Of a stretch of 64,000 nucleotides of DNA, positions 17,450-25,836 are shown piece by piece. The notes beneath the pieces are model-generated. The model searched no databases. It was not told where the DNA came from and saw only the letters and a list, made by a program, of their open reading frames with translations. This DNA comes from Saccharothrix sp. ALI-22-I (GTDB lineage Bacteria; Actinomycetota; Actinomycetes; Mycobacteriales; Pseudonocardiaceae). Position numbers and translations under genes: made by a program. The stretch covers positions 1-64,000 of the forward strand of contig NZ_MTQP01000050.1 in NCBI RefSeq assembly GCF_001984175.1. The letters are read 5' to 3'. The first letter of the stretch is position 1; each line of letters begins with the position of its first letter.

Positions 17450-17478
17450 GTTCGAACATGTATGATGTTCAAATGAAC
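17450..17478. promoter_or_regulatory. Operator-like array between the SIS and DeoR genes
   Basis: Alternating GTTC/GAAC half-sites form nested palindromes: GTTCGAAC (17450-17457), GAACAT-GTATG-ATGTTC (17454-17470) and GTTCA-AA-TGAAC (17467-17478). TTGACG (17445-17450) is a -35-like box. The array sits between divergent genes and just before a DeoR-family start, the usual place for an autoregulated operator. It also shows that translation from ATG 17458 is unlikely. Confidence 0.6.
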
Positions 17479-17481
17479 ACC

Positions 17482-18237
17482 ATGGATGTTTCGTGGCGAC
17501 ACGAGAAGATCCTCCAGCGACTCCGGGGCGGCGAGCGGGTGGCCGTGGGCACCCTGGCCGCGCTGGTGGACGCCTCGGAGATGACGGTGCGGCGCGATCT
17601 CGACGCGTTGGAGCGGGAGGGGCTGCTGCGGCGCGTGCGCGGTGCGGCGGTCGGCATGCTGACGGGGGAGGAGACGCCGTACGCGGCGCGGTCCCGGCAG
17701 CGGCTGGAGGCCAAGCGGCGCATCGGCGGCGCGGTCGCCGAACTGCTCGACGACGGCGAGACGGTCGTGCTCGACGGCGGCAGCACCACGGTGGAGGTGG
17801 CGCGCAAGCTGACCGACCGGCGGCTGACCGTGCTGCCGCTGTCCCTGCACTCGGCGGACGTGCTGCGCGGCGCGGAGCACGTGCGGCTCGTGCTGCCGGG
17901 CGGCGACATCCGGCCCGGTGAGCTGGCGTTCGTCGGGCCGCTCACCGAGCACGCGTTCACAATGATGCGGTTCGACACGATGGTGCTCGGCAGCTGCGGG
18001 CTGAGCGCGCGCAACGGCGTTTCGGCGCACGACCTCGCCGAGGGCGCGGTGAAGAAGGCGGCCGTCGAGGCGTCCGCGCGGGTCGTCGCGGCGATCGACA
18101 GCTCGAAGTTCGGCCGCACCGCGTTCGGCCGGGTGTGCCCGGTGGAGCGGATCGACGTCCTGGTCACCGACTCGGACGCCCCGCAGGACGAGGTGTCCCG
18201 GATGCGGGAGGCCGGCGTGGAGGTGCGCCTTGTCTGA
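17482..18237 (+). CDS. DeoR family transcriptional regulator
   Basis: A 251-residue repressor-type protein. The N-terminal DeoR helix-turn-helix is clear: RHEKILQRLRGGERV, then LAALVDASEMTVRRDLDALE and GLLRRVRGAAV. The C-terminal sensor domain has the DeoR phosphosugar-binding features LDGGSTTVEVARKL and VLPGGDIRPGELAFVGP. ATG 17482 is preferred over 17458 and 17473 because the operator palindromes cover those codons. It overlaps the MFS gene by 8 bases. It probably represses itself, the MFS transporter and the divergent SIS gene until a sugar phosphate binds. Confidence 0.88.
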   Translation: MDVSWRHEKILQRLRGGERVAVGTLAALVDASEMTVRRDLDALEREGLLRRVRGAAVGMLTGEETPYAARSRQRLEAKRRIGGAVAELLDDGETVVLDGGSTTVEVARKLTDRRLTVLPLSLHSADVLRGAEHVRLVLPGGDIRPGELAFVGPLTEHAFTMMRFDTMVLGSCGLSARNGVSAHDLAEGAVKKAAVEASARVVAAIDSSKFGRTAFGRVCPVERIDVLVTDSDAPQDEVSRMREAGVEVRLV

Positions 18238-19390
18238 CGTCACGGTGCACCCGCCACCCCGCCGCGCGCGGGTGGCGACGGCGATCGTGTTCGCCGTGCA
18301 CGCCGCCGTGTTCGCCGCCTGGACGCCCCACATCCCGGCGGTGAAGGACCGGCTGGAGCTCAACGACGGCACGCTGGGGCTGACGCTGCTCGGCGCGCCG
18401 GTCGGGTCGGTGATCGCGATGCTGCTCGTCGGCGGGTGGGTGGCGCGGTGGGGCAGCAGGCGGGTCGTGCTGGCGATGTTCGTCGCGTACGGGGTGGCGT
18501 CGCCGTTACTGGGGCTGGCGTGGGAGCCGTGGGCGCTGTTCGTGGGGCTGGCCCTGTGGGGCGGGTTCCAGGGCGCGCTGGACGTGGCGATGAACTCGCA
18601 GGGCATCGCGGTGGAGGCGGGGTACGGCCGGCCGATCCTGTCCAGCTTCCACGCGTGGTGGAGCTTCGGCGGGTTCCTCGGTGTCGGGCTGGGCGCGGTG
18701 GCGATCGCGGTGGGGCTGGACCTGACCACGCAGATGTTCGTCGTGACCGGTCTGGTGCTGCTGCTGGCGTTGCCGCTGACCAGGGCGATGCTCGGCGACG
18801 ACCACGCGGTGGACGAGCACAAGCTCGGCTTGCCGTGGCGCGACAAGCGGGTGCTGCTGCTGGGCGCGATCATGTTCGCCGGCCTGCTGTGCGAGGGCGC
18901 GGTGGGCGACTGGGCGGCGCTGTACCTGCGCGAGACCGTCGGGGTGACGGCGGAACGCGCGGGCTGGGGTTACGCCGTGTTCGCCGCGCTGATGTTCCTC
19001 GGGCGCGTGATGGGCGACCGGTGGGTGGTGCGCTTCGGCGCGGCCAGGGTCGTCGGCGGCCTGGCCGCGGTCGGCGCGCTCGGCATGGCGGTGGCGTTGG
19101 TGGTGGGCGAGTTCTGGATGGCGCTGGTCGGCTTCGGCGCCTTCGGCCTCGGCTTGGCGTGCATCGTGCCGGTGGCGTTCACCGCGGCGGCGGCGCAGTC
19201 CGATGCCCACGCCGCGCAGGCGATCGCGGGCGTGGCCACGGCGGGCTGGGCGGGCTTCCTGCTCGGGCCGCCGCTGATCGGCCTGCTGTCGCACGTGAGC
19301 TCGCAGAGCTGGGCGTTGGCGATCCTCCCGGTCCTGTGCCTGGGCGTGGTGCTGGGCGCCAGGTCCCTCGGCGGGCGGCCCCACCCCTGA
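18230..19390 (+). CDS. MFS transporter
   Basis: A 386-residue membrane protein with about 12 hydrophobic segments. Between helices 2 and 3 it has the MFS loop motif GGWVARWGSRRVVLA, repeated in weaker form in the second half (GRVMGDRWVVRFGAARVVGG). A conserved DVAMNSQGIAVE segment and SSFHAWWSFGGFLG in helix 4-5 recall YbjJ-like members. TTG 18230 overlaps the DeoR gene, so the two are co-transcribed. The DeoR and SIS neighbours suggest a sugar or sugar-derived substrate; direction of transport is not known. Confidence 0.87.
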   Translation: MSDVTVHPPPRRARVATAIVFAVHAAVFAAWTPHIPAVKDRLELNDGTLGLTLLGAPVGSVIAMLLVGGWVARWGSRRVVLAMFVAYGVASPLLGLAWEPWALFVGLALWGGFQGALDVAMNSQGIAVEAGYGRPILSSFHAWWSFGGFLGVGLGAVAIAVGLDLTTQMFVVTGLVLLLALPLTRAMLGDDHAVDEHKLGLPWRDKRVLLLGAIMFAGLLCEGAVGDWAALYLRETVGVTAERAGWGYAVFAALMFLGRVMGDRWVVRFGAARVVGGLAAVGALGMAVALVVGEFWMALVGFGAFGLGLACIVPVAFTAAAAQSDAHAAQAIAGVATAGWAGFLLGPPLIGLLSHVSSQSWALAILPVLCLGVVLGARSLGGRPHP

Positions 19391-19391
19391 G

Positions 19392-21518
19392 TCAGGGCCT
19401 GATGTAGCGCGGCTCCACCGGTGGCAAGGGCTTCTCCGGCAGGCCGGCGTGCGCCTTGGTCATGAAGTCGAACCACGTCCGTGCGGGCAGGGTGCCGCCG
19501 AAGATGTTGCCCTCCCCGCACAACGTGGGCGCTCCGCCGCCGATGCAGATGCCGCTGGGCGAGGTGCTGTCGTTGAACACCTGGACGGCGCCCGCGTAAT
19601 CCGGCGTGGCGCCGAGGAACGCGGCCGACTTGTACGCCTCCGTCGTCCCGGTCTTGCCCAGCCCCGGGCGCTTCCAGCCGAACTGGCTCGCCGCCGCCGC
19701 GGCCGTGCCCCGGCCCGAGAAGTCCGCGCTCAGCCCGGCCACCAGCGCGTTCGCCAACGGCTCCTCCACCGCCTGCTCGCACGGCGGCTCGACGAACTCC
19801 ACCTGCTTGCCGTGCCGGTCGAGGATCTTGCTGATCGGCGACGGTCGGCACCACGTACCGCCGGACATGATCGTCGCCGCCACGTTCGCCAGCTCCAACG
19901 TGCTCGTCGGCGCGGGACTCAACGTGAACGACGCGTTCTTGTTCACCTTGAAGAACTCCGACTGCGACACCCGCAGTTCCTTCTGCTCCGCCTTCGGGTC
20001 CGGCGGCACGCCCGCGATGTTCGTCGCCATCGTCTCCCGCATCCCGAGTCGGGACGCCATGTCGACCGCCGCGTCCAGCCCGACCTTCTCCTCCAGGATC
20101 ACGAACGCGGTGTTGGGCGAGGTCGCCAACGCCTCCTTCAACGTCATCTGAGGCGGGTAGCTGTCGTCGTAGTTGCGCAGGCAGTACCAGTACGTGAACG
20201 GCTCTCCGGTAGGCGGGCAGTTCGGCGCGCCACCGCGGAACACGCTCGACGTGTGCGAGGTGGGCGACTGGACGACGGTCTCGATCCCGTGCCCCTTCTC
20301 CAGCGCCGCCGCGGCGGTGAACACCTTGTACACCGACCCGGCGCCGAACTTGTTCTCCACGCCGCTGGGCAGGTCGAACTGCGTCTGGAACTCTTCCTTC
20401 TTGAGCCCGTAGTCGCGGTTGGCCACCAGCGCCACCACGTCGTGCCGCTGCTTGCCCGGCTTCACCACCGCCGCCGTGTTCGCGATACCCGGCGTCAACT
20501 TCGGCACCTGCGTCTCGGCGGCCTGCTTCGCGTGGATCGTGAGCTTCCGGTCCAACGGGGTCTGGATGGTGTAGCCGCCGACCTTCAGCTCTTCCAACGT
20601 GTAACCGTTGCTCGTCAGGTAGTTCACCACGTATGAGCAGTAGAACCCGAACTCCGGCCCGGCCCCGACGCACCCGGTCGGCAGCGGGCGCACGGGCGTG
20701 CTCAGGCCCAGCGGCGCGCGCTTGTGCATCTCGGCGTCTTCGGGGGACAGCTTGGCGTTCTCCAGCATGAGGTCGATGACCATGTTCCGGCGCTCGATCG
20801 CCTTGTCCGGTCGGGCCTCCGGGTCCAGGAACGTCGGGCTGTTGACCAGACCGGCGAGCATCGCGGCCTGCGGCACGGTCAGCTTGTCCGGCGTGGTCTC
20901 GAAGTACGCCTGCGACGCCGCCGCGATGCCGAAGATCGTGCCGCCGAACGGCACCACGTCCAGGTACCGCGCCAGGATCTCTTCCTTGGTCAGCTGGGTC
21001 TCCACGTGCATCGCGATGCGCGCCTCGCGCAGCTTGCGGGCGATCGTCTGCTCCTGCGCCTCCTTCTGGCCGGCGACGTCCTTCCGTGCCGCGACGTGCA
21101 CGAGGTGGTTCTTGACGTACTGCTGCGTGATCGTCGACGCGCCCTGGGAGACGGTGCCCTCGGACTGGTTCCGCATCGCGGCGCGGGCGGTGGCCAGCCA
21201 GTCGACGCCGTTGTGCTCGTAGAACCGGCGGTCCTCGGCGGAGATCAACGCGTCCTTCATGGTCTGCGCGATCCGGTCCGGCGGGGTGAGCACGCGGTAC
21301 TGGTCGTAGAGGTAGGCGAACGGGACGCCGTCCTTGTCCGTGATGGTCGTCATCAACGGCGGCGGCGTGTCGATCATGTTGACCGACATCGTGGCGACGT
21401 AGTCGCTCAGCCGGTTGGAGACGATGCCGGCCGCACCCACCACGGGGAGCGCGATCCCGGCGAGCAGCAACCCGGCCACCAGGCAGAGGCCGGCGAGTTT
21501 AGCGAATGGAGTTCGCAT
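19392..21518 (-). CDS. Class A penicillin-binding protein (transglycosylase/transpeptidase)
   Basis: A 708-residue bifunctional peptidoglycan synthase with one N-terminal membrane anchor (residues 7-30). The GT51 domain shows EDRRFYEHNGVD with the catalytic Glu and QGASTITQQYVKN near residue 125. The transpeptidase domain shows SxxK in GAGSVYKVF, SxN in SPNTAF, and KTG in GKTGTTE. A second gene of the same type lies at 28068-30185; both share PFAYLYDQYR after the anchor and cysteine pairs in the C-terminal part, so they are paralogues. It is convergent with the MFS gene, the two stops being 2 bases apart. Confidence 0.93.
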   Translation of the reverse strand: MRTPFAKLAGLCLVAGLLLAGIALPVVGAAGIVSNRLSDYVATMSVNMIDTPPPLMTTITDKDGVPFAYLYDQYRVLTPPDRIAQTMKDALISAEDRRFYEHNGVDWLATARAAMRNQSEGTVSQGASTITQQYVKNHLVHVAARKDVAGQKEAQEQTIARKLREARIAMHVETQLTKEEILARYLDVVPFGGTIFGIAAASQAYFETTPDKLTVPQAAMLAGLVNSPTFLDPEARPDKAIERRNMVIDLMLENAKLSPEDAEMHKRAPLGLSTPVRPLPTGCVGAGPEFGFYCSYVVNYLTSNGYTLEELKVGGYTIQTPLDRKLTIHAKQAAETQVPKLTPGIANTAAVVKPGKQRHDVVALVANRDYGLKKEEFQTQFDLPSGVENKFGAGSVYKVFTAAAALEKGHGIETVVQSPTSHTSSVFRGGAPNCPPTGEPFTYWYCLRNYDDSYPPQMTLKEALATSPNTAFVILEEKVGLDAAVDMASRLGMRETMATNIAGVPPDPKAEQKELRVSQSEFFKVNKNASFTLSPAPTSTLELANVAATIMSGGTWCRPSPISKILDRHGKQVEFVEPPCEQAVEEPLANALVAGLSADFSGRGTAAAAASQFGWKRPGLGKTGTTEAYKSAAFLGATPDYAGAVQVFNDSTSPSGICIGGGAPTLCGEGNIFGGTLPARTWFDFMTKAHAGLPEKPLPPVEPRYIRP

Positions 21519-21638
21519 GGGATGACCGTACGCTCGGATCGGTGGCCGAAAAAGCCGACAGAACCGGGTTCACTGTAACGTACGGATAATGCGCCCGGAC
21601 GTTTAACCCGGCATTGTTCACCCGATCGTGGATGATTT

Positions 21639-22052
21639 CTACGCGGCGTCAGAACGGTTGAAGGCGGCACTGGCGAGATCGGCCGCGTGCCGCATAGCGG
21701 CGGCGTGCAGCGCGGTCAGCGACAGCGCGTCGGCCTGGGCCGAGGAGTCGCCCTCGGCAGGCTCCAGGCGCGACTCGGCGGTCATGTAGACGACGCACTC
21801 GGCGGCCACGCTCAGCCGCCGCGCGAGGAACGCCACGGCCCTCATCAGCCGTTCGGCCTCGGCTTCGGTGATCGGCACGACCCGCGGCGGGTCGGCGTCG
21901 ACCTCCGCGTCGAGGTCGCGCCGGCTCGCCCGGCACGCCAGGCCGCGGTCCCACAGGCCGGCCGCCTCGTGCAGCGACTCGATGAACGGCTCCCAGTCCA
22001 CCCCCGCCGGGCGGTCCACTCCCGTCGGGCGATCCACTTGGGTCGAGGTCAT
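21639..22052 (-). CDS. Hypothetical protein
   Basis: A 137-residue, mostly helical acidic protein. I chose ATG 22052, with GGAAGG about 8 bases upstream, over GTG 22061, which abuts that site. The N-terminus has a short repeat, VDRPTGVDRPAGVDW, then a helical region (EAEAERLMRAVAFLARRLSVAAE and SLTALHAAAMRHAADLASAA). No membrane segment or known motif is seen. It lies between the class A PBP and the GH25 lysozyme genes, but nothing ties it to the envelope. Function is unknown. Confidence 0.6.
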   Translation of the reverse strand: MTSTQVDRPTGVDRPAGVDWEPFIESLHEAAGLWDRGLACRASRRDLDAEVDADPPRVVPITEAEAERLMRAVAFLARRLSVAAECVVYMTAESRLEPAEGDSSAQADALSLTALHAAAMRHAADLASAAFNRSDAA

Positions 22053-22335
22053 GGTTCTCACCTTCCGTGCCTGGCGCTCATCACGTCGCGCCTAGCACTG
22101 AGTGCCCAAGGAAGAGTCCGTTCATGCCGGCTTTTCCTTCTGGTGGGAATTGATCGTGAGCGCCCGCGCCGAACGGTCACGTCGCGTGCCTTAAAAGACA
22201 CCTTGCGTCATTCGTTCAGGTGGGAAAAAGATCCTCAGGTTGTCCGGGTCTCCGCGGTGGTAGCCGTTCGGCAGAAGTCATCCCGATGAAGCACGGCTCC
22301 GCGGAAGACCGGGCGGAGAAGGGGAGGAATGTCCA
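22053..22335. other. Divergent intergenic region upstream of the lysozyme
   Basis: No gene or clear signal is seen in these 283 bases other than the GGGGAGGA ribosome binding site at 22321-22328. Confidence 0.4.
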
Positions 22336-23163
22336 ATGCCGGCGCGATCCCACAGGTGGGTGTCCCGCACTACCGCTTCCGCGGTCGTGCTGGCCTGCCT
22401 CGCGGCCCTGCACACCCCCGCGACCGCTGCTCCGGCGACCGCGGCCCCGTCCGAGGGGTCCGCCGACCACTCCGCGGGTTCGCAGATCGCCATGCACGAG
22501 GACGCGGCCCCGGTCGACACGGCGGATCTCGTCGTCAACGGGCCCACCGTCCCCGGCATGGATGTGAGCAGCCACCAGGGCGATGTGGACTGGCCGCACT
22601 GGTGGGGCCAGGGCAAGCGGTTCGCCTACGTCAAGGCCACCGAGGGCACCGGCTACCGCAATCCCAAGTTCGGCCAGCAGTACGACGGCTCGTACCAGAT
22701 CGGCATGGTCCGCGGCGCCTACCACTTCGCGCTGCCCGACCGTTCCGACGGCGCCGCGCAGGCGAACTACTTCGTGGACAACGGCGGCGGCTGGAGCCCT
22801 GACGGCCGGACCTTGCCCGGCACCCTCGACATCGAGTACAACCCGTACAGCGACGACAAGTGCTACGGCCTCACGCCGGAGGCGATGGTGGCCTGGATCC
22901 GCCAGTTCAGCGATACCTACCGGGCTCGCACCGGTCGCTGGCCGATGATCTACACGTCCACCCTGTGGTGGGACAAGTGCACCGGCCGCGGCGGCGACTT
23001 CACCGTGACGAACCCGGTCTGGGTGGCGCGGTACGCCGACAGCGTCGGCCCGCTGCCGCACCGCTGGGCGGCGCACGCCATCTGGCAGCACACGTCCACC
23101 CCGATCGACCAGGACCTGTTCAACGGCACCATGGACGACCTCGTGGCGCTGGCCCGGGGCTGA
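22336..23163 (+). CDS. Secreted GH25 lysozyme
   Basis: A 275-residue exported muramidase. The signal peptide runs to about residue 32 (VVLACLAALHTPATAA), followed by a linker and a GH25 domain from residue 70. The catalytic and fold motifs are GMDVSSHQGDVDW with the first Asp, FAYVKATEGTGYRNPKF, the MVRGAYHFALP strand and the DxE pair in LDIEYNPY. WQHTSTPIDQDLFNG is the usual end of the barrel. GH25 enzymes cut the MurNAc-GlcNAc bond. ATG 22336 has GGAGG 8 bases upstream. It may remodel the producer's own wall or attack others; no wall-binding module is present. Confidence 0.92.
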   Translation: MPARSHRWVSRTTASAVVLACLAALHTPATAAPATAAPSEGSADHSAGSQIAMHEDAAPVDTADLVVNGPTVPGMDVSSHQGDVDWPHWWGQGKRFAYVKATEGTGYRNPKFGQQYDGSYQIGMVRGAYHFALPDRSDGAAQANYFVDNGGGWSPDGRTLPGTLDIEYNPYSDDKCYGLTPEAMVAWIRQFSDTYRARTGRWPMIYTSTLWWDKCTGRGGDFTVTNPVWVARYADSVGPLPHRWAAHAIWQHTSTPIDQDLFNGTMDDLVALARG

Positions 23164-23185
23164 GTCGTCCGGAACGGCGGCAGCC

Positions 23186-23830
23186 ATGCACAACAACAAC
23201 TCCCAGGGCGACTTCTTCACCGTGCGGTGGCGCGGCTACGACCGGCGCGAGGTGGAAGCGGAGCTGGACCGCCTGTGGCAGGACCTCGACGCGCTCCAGG
23301 GGGAACTGGACGCGCTGCGCCGGGAACTGGACGTGCTCCGGGTGGACCGGGACGCCGCGGTGGCCACCGCCGAGGACCTGATCCGGGAGCTGGAGGACGC
23401 GCGCAGCGAAATCGCCGAGTACCGGGTGCTGCACGCGGGCTATTCCAAGGACAACGCCGTGTCCGCGTGCATCCGCTACCTGATGCACGTGGCCCGGCAG
23501 AAGGCGGACGCCTTCGAGACCGACGCGCGGGAACGCAGCGAGCAGATGCTCAAGCGGGCCGAGGAGGTGGCGCGACAGCAGGCCGTGCTGCTCGACGAGA
23601 CCGAGCAGGAGACGCAACGCCGGCTCGCCGAGGCCGAGCAGCGCGCCCGCGAGATCGTGCAGGAGGCGACGGCGGAGGCCCGCGCCCTGCTGGCCGGCCA
23701 GGCGGACACGCCGGACCGGTGGACCGTCGAGACCGAGCCGCAGCTGGACGTGCCGATGCCCCGGATCATCTCCGGTCCGCTGCCCGTGGCCCAACCGGAC
23801 GCGGAGGAGCAACGCCCGACGACGGCCTGA
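23186..23830 (+). CDS. DivIVA-like coiled-coil protein
   Basis: The 214-residue protein begins with a short DivIVA-type domain (FFTVRWRGYDRREVEAELDRL). Two long coiled coils rich in Leu, Glu and Arg follow (about residues 28-80 and 110-175, for example LQGELDALRRELDVLRVDRD). A Pro-rich tail ends the protein. DivIVA/Wag31 relatives in actinobacteria mark curved membrane at poles and septa. This protein is shorter than Wag31 and lacks its second conserved block, so it is a paralogue rather than the main polar protein. It starts 22 bases after the GH25 gene and may be co-transcribed with it. Confidence 0.7.
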   Translation: MHNNNSQGDFFTVRWRGYDRREVEAELDRLWQDLDALQGELDALRRELDVLRVDRDAAVATAEDLIRELEDARSEIAEYRVLHAGYSKDNAVSACIRYLMHVARQKADAFETDARERSEQMLKRAEEVARQQAVLLDETEQETQRRLAEAEQRAREIVQEATAEARALLAGQADTPDRWTVETEPQLDVPMPRIISGPLPVAQPDAEEQRPTTA

Positions 23831-23833
23831 CCC

Positions 23834-24457
23834 TCACCGGTCGGGAGCCGTCCGGGTGGTGAGGTCCCGCGGGTGGTCCACGTCGGCGCCGTCGGCCACG
23901 TCCGAGCAAGGCACGTCGAGCGTGCCGTGGGCACGCAGGTAGTCCCGTGCCCCGGCGTCACCGACGGCCGACGCGGACACGCCCGCCCAGTGCTCGAACC
24001 CGATCAGCACCGGGTGGCCGGGCGCGCCGTCGTACGAGGCGCGCGCCAGCGCCGAGGGTGACGCCAGAGCACGGAACCGCTCCACCGCCGCCACGGTGAC
24101 GCCCGGCGTGTCCACCGGCAGCACAACCACCGCGTCCACGCCGGCAGCGTCCACGATCGCCGCATCCACGTCGACTGCGTCCACGTCGGTCAGCGCGCCG
24201 AGTCCGGCACGCAGGGACGACCCCATGCCGGTGGCCCAGTCGGGGTTGTCCACCACGACGCAGCCCTCCAGCGCCGCCCGTGCGCGCACCGAGGACGCCG
24301 AGGCGCCGAGCACCACGACGACCGGCGAGCACCCGGCGTCGCGCAGCACCGCCGCGGCCCGGTCGACCCACAGCACGCCGCCGTGCGTCACCAGCGCTTT
24401 GGGCCCGCCGAACCGCCTCCCGGCGCCCGCGGCGAGCAGCAACCCCGCGACCCGCAT
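23834..24457 (-). CDS. MobA-like NTP transferase (MocA type)
   Basis: A 207-residue nucleotidyltransferase of the MobA/MocA group, which adds CMP or GMP to molybdopterin. The N-terminal LLLAAGAGRRFGGPKAL carries the GxGxRxGxxK nucleotide-binding motif. VVLGASASSVRARAAL, the DNPDWATGMGSSLRAGL segment and LPVDTPGVT (metal-binding Asp) follow in the family order. GAPGHPVLIG matches the late conserved motif. The inserted stretch rich in Val, Asp and Ala (DVDAVDVDAAIVDAAGVDAV) is a low-complexity expansion. No other molybdenum-cofactor gene is nearby, so the substrate is uncertain. Confidence 0.82.
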   Translation of the reverse strand: MRVAGLLLAAGAGRRFGGPKALVTHGGVLWVDRAAAVLRDAGCSPVVVVLGASASSVRARAALEGCVVVDNPDWATGMGSSLRAGLGALTDVDAVDVDAAIVDAAGVDAVVVLPVDTPGVTVAAVERFRALASPSALARASYDGAPGHPVLIGFEHWAGVSASAVGDAGARDYLRAHGTLDVPCSDVADGADVDHPRDLTTRTAPDR

Positions 24458-24461
24458 GGGG

Positions 24462-24647
24462 TCACACTAGGGCTTGGTGGCCTTTCAACTCCGTCCGGCT
24501 GGCTACCGCCAACTTCCGGTAGACCCTGGTGAGGTGTTGTTCCACCGTGCTCACGGTGATGTGCAGCCGCATCGCGATCGCGCGGTTGCTGTGGCCACAC
24601 GCGGCGAGGGTCGCGACCCTGCGCTCCGAGTAGGTCAACTCCGTCAT
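24462..24647 (-). CDS. LuxR-type helix-turn-helix domain, stand-alone or remnant
   Basis: Only 61 residues, all of them a LuxR C-terminal helix-turn-helix: LTYSERRVATLAACGHSNRA, then IAMRLHITVSTVEQHLTRVY and RKLAVASRTEL. This is the C-terminus of large LAL-type regulators, usually 900 residues long. No upstream regulatory domain is present; the neighbouring hydrolase gene starts 37 bases away from the longest start (24683, TTG). It is either a single-domain regulator or the surviving end of a deleted LuxR gene. Confidence 0.55.
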   Translation of the reverse strand: MTELTYSERRVATLAACGHSNRAIAMRLHITVSTVEQHLTRVYRKLAVASRTELKGHQALV

Positions 24648-24683
24648 ACGGGGAACACGTGCCGCACCTCGGCAACGGTTCAA

Positions 24684-25529
24684 TCACGATGAGAGATGCT
24701 CCAAAAGGAGTGACGTCAACACCTCCGGCGCCTCCTCCGGAACCCAGTGCGAGACGTCCTCCAGCATCTCGAACCGGTACGGCCCGCTGACCCAGTCTCC
24801 GGTGGTCAGCGCCGCCGTCGAGCCGAACGCCACGTCCTCCGTGCTCCACACGTACATCGTCGGCACGGACACCTTCTCGGCCTTCCCGCCCGGCCGGCCG
24901 GCCCGGTACCAGTTCAGGGCCGCCGTCAACGCGCCCGGCTCGGACAGCCGCCGCACGTACTCGTCCACCCGGCTCGGCGGCACCCGCCACTCGAACATCT
25001 GCCGCAACGCCGCGCCGTCGTCGGCCAGCATCCGCTTCTCGGTGTTGCTGTTGCGCCACTCGGTCATGTAGCCGGACCGCATGTGCTGGTCCTCGTCGGT
25101 GCGCAGCGCCTCGACGTACGCGCCGGGGTGCGGCGTGGACACCACCGCGAGCTTTCGCAGCCGTTCCGGGTGATCGCACGCGGTCCACCACGCCACCGCG
25201 CCCCCCCAGTCGTGGCCGACCAGGTCGAACACCGACCAGCCGAACGAGTCCGCCACCGCGAGCACGTCGCCGACCAGCGCGTCCACGCCGTAGTCGGCGG
25301 CACGCTCCGGCCGCACGCCGGGGGAGTAGCCGCGCTGGTCGAACGCCACCGCCCGGTAGCCCTCACGGCCCAGCACCGCCACCTGGTGCTCCCACTCGAC
25401 GGCCGCCTCGGGGAAGCCGTGCAGCAGCAACACCGGCCGTCCGTCCTCCGGGCCCGCCGCGATGGCGTCGAAATCGCCCTCGTCCGTCCGCACGCTCAGC
25501 TGTTCGATCACGGTGATCTTCAGTCCCAT
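24684..25529 (-). CDS. Alpha/beta hydrolase (epoxide hydrolase-like)
   Basis: A 281-residue alpha/beta-fold hydrolase. The oxyanion motif HGFPEAAVEW follows strand 3, the nucleophile elbow is GHDWGG with Asp as nucleophile, and the active-site His is in DVSHWVPEEAPEV. Asp as nucleophile and the HGFPE motif place it with epoxide hydrolases and haloalkane dehalogenase-like enzymes. The acid is probably Asp or Glu in WSTEDVAFG. A cap domain occupies residues 135-205. I chose the ATG at 25529 (MGLKITVIEQ); the longer frame adds a non-conserved Cys- and Arg-rich end. It is next to the LuxR fragment, which could once have regulated it. The substrate is unknown. Confidence 0.85.
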   Translation of the reverse strand: MGLKITVIEQLSVRTDEGDFDAIAAGPEDGRPVLLLHGFPEAAVEWEHQVAVLGREGYRAVAFDQRGYSPGVRPERAADYGVDALVGDVLAVADSFGWSVFDLVGHDWGGAVAWWTACDHPERLRKLAVVSTPHPGAYVEALRTDEDQHMRSGYMTEWRNSNTEKRMLADDGAALRQMFEWRVPPSRVDEYVRRLSEPGALTAALNWYRAGRPGGKAEKVSVPTMYVWSTEDVAFGSTAALTTGDWVSGPYRFEMLEDVSHWVPEEAPEVLTSLLLEHLSS

Positions 25530-25836
25530 CCCTCGTCCGGTCCACGCGCTTGAGCATTCTCGCGTGCAGCCGCGCGCCGACGTCCCGCTCACTCCCTTAC
25601 TCCGAAACGGGGTTCGGAGTGGGCTACCCGGGTGTCAGGCGGTTCGGCAGGGTGAAGCAGCCCCGGTCGGCACTCGGCCGATCGGCTCATCCGGGGTCCC
25701 GGCCGGGTGCCGTTCCCACCATGCGGACCCCGATCGTGGTCAGCTTTGACCCATCCGGTATCAGGAGCGCCGTTGCGTGCTCCTCATCAGTGAGCCGGGA
25801 TGGGCCGGGAGTTGACGAGCGTGAGGAGGTCGCCGG
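25530..25836. other. Divergent intergenic region with a hairpin
   Basis: These 307 bases hold no gene. ACTCCGAA-ACGGGG-TTCGGAGT (25599-25620) is a perfect 8-bp hairpin or operator between the hydrolase and the sigma factor genes. GAGGAGG before 25837 is the ribosome binding site of the sigma gene. Confidence 0.4.
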
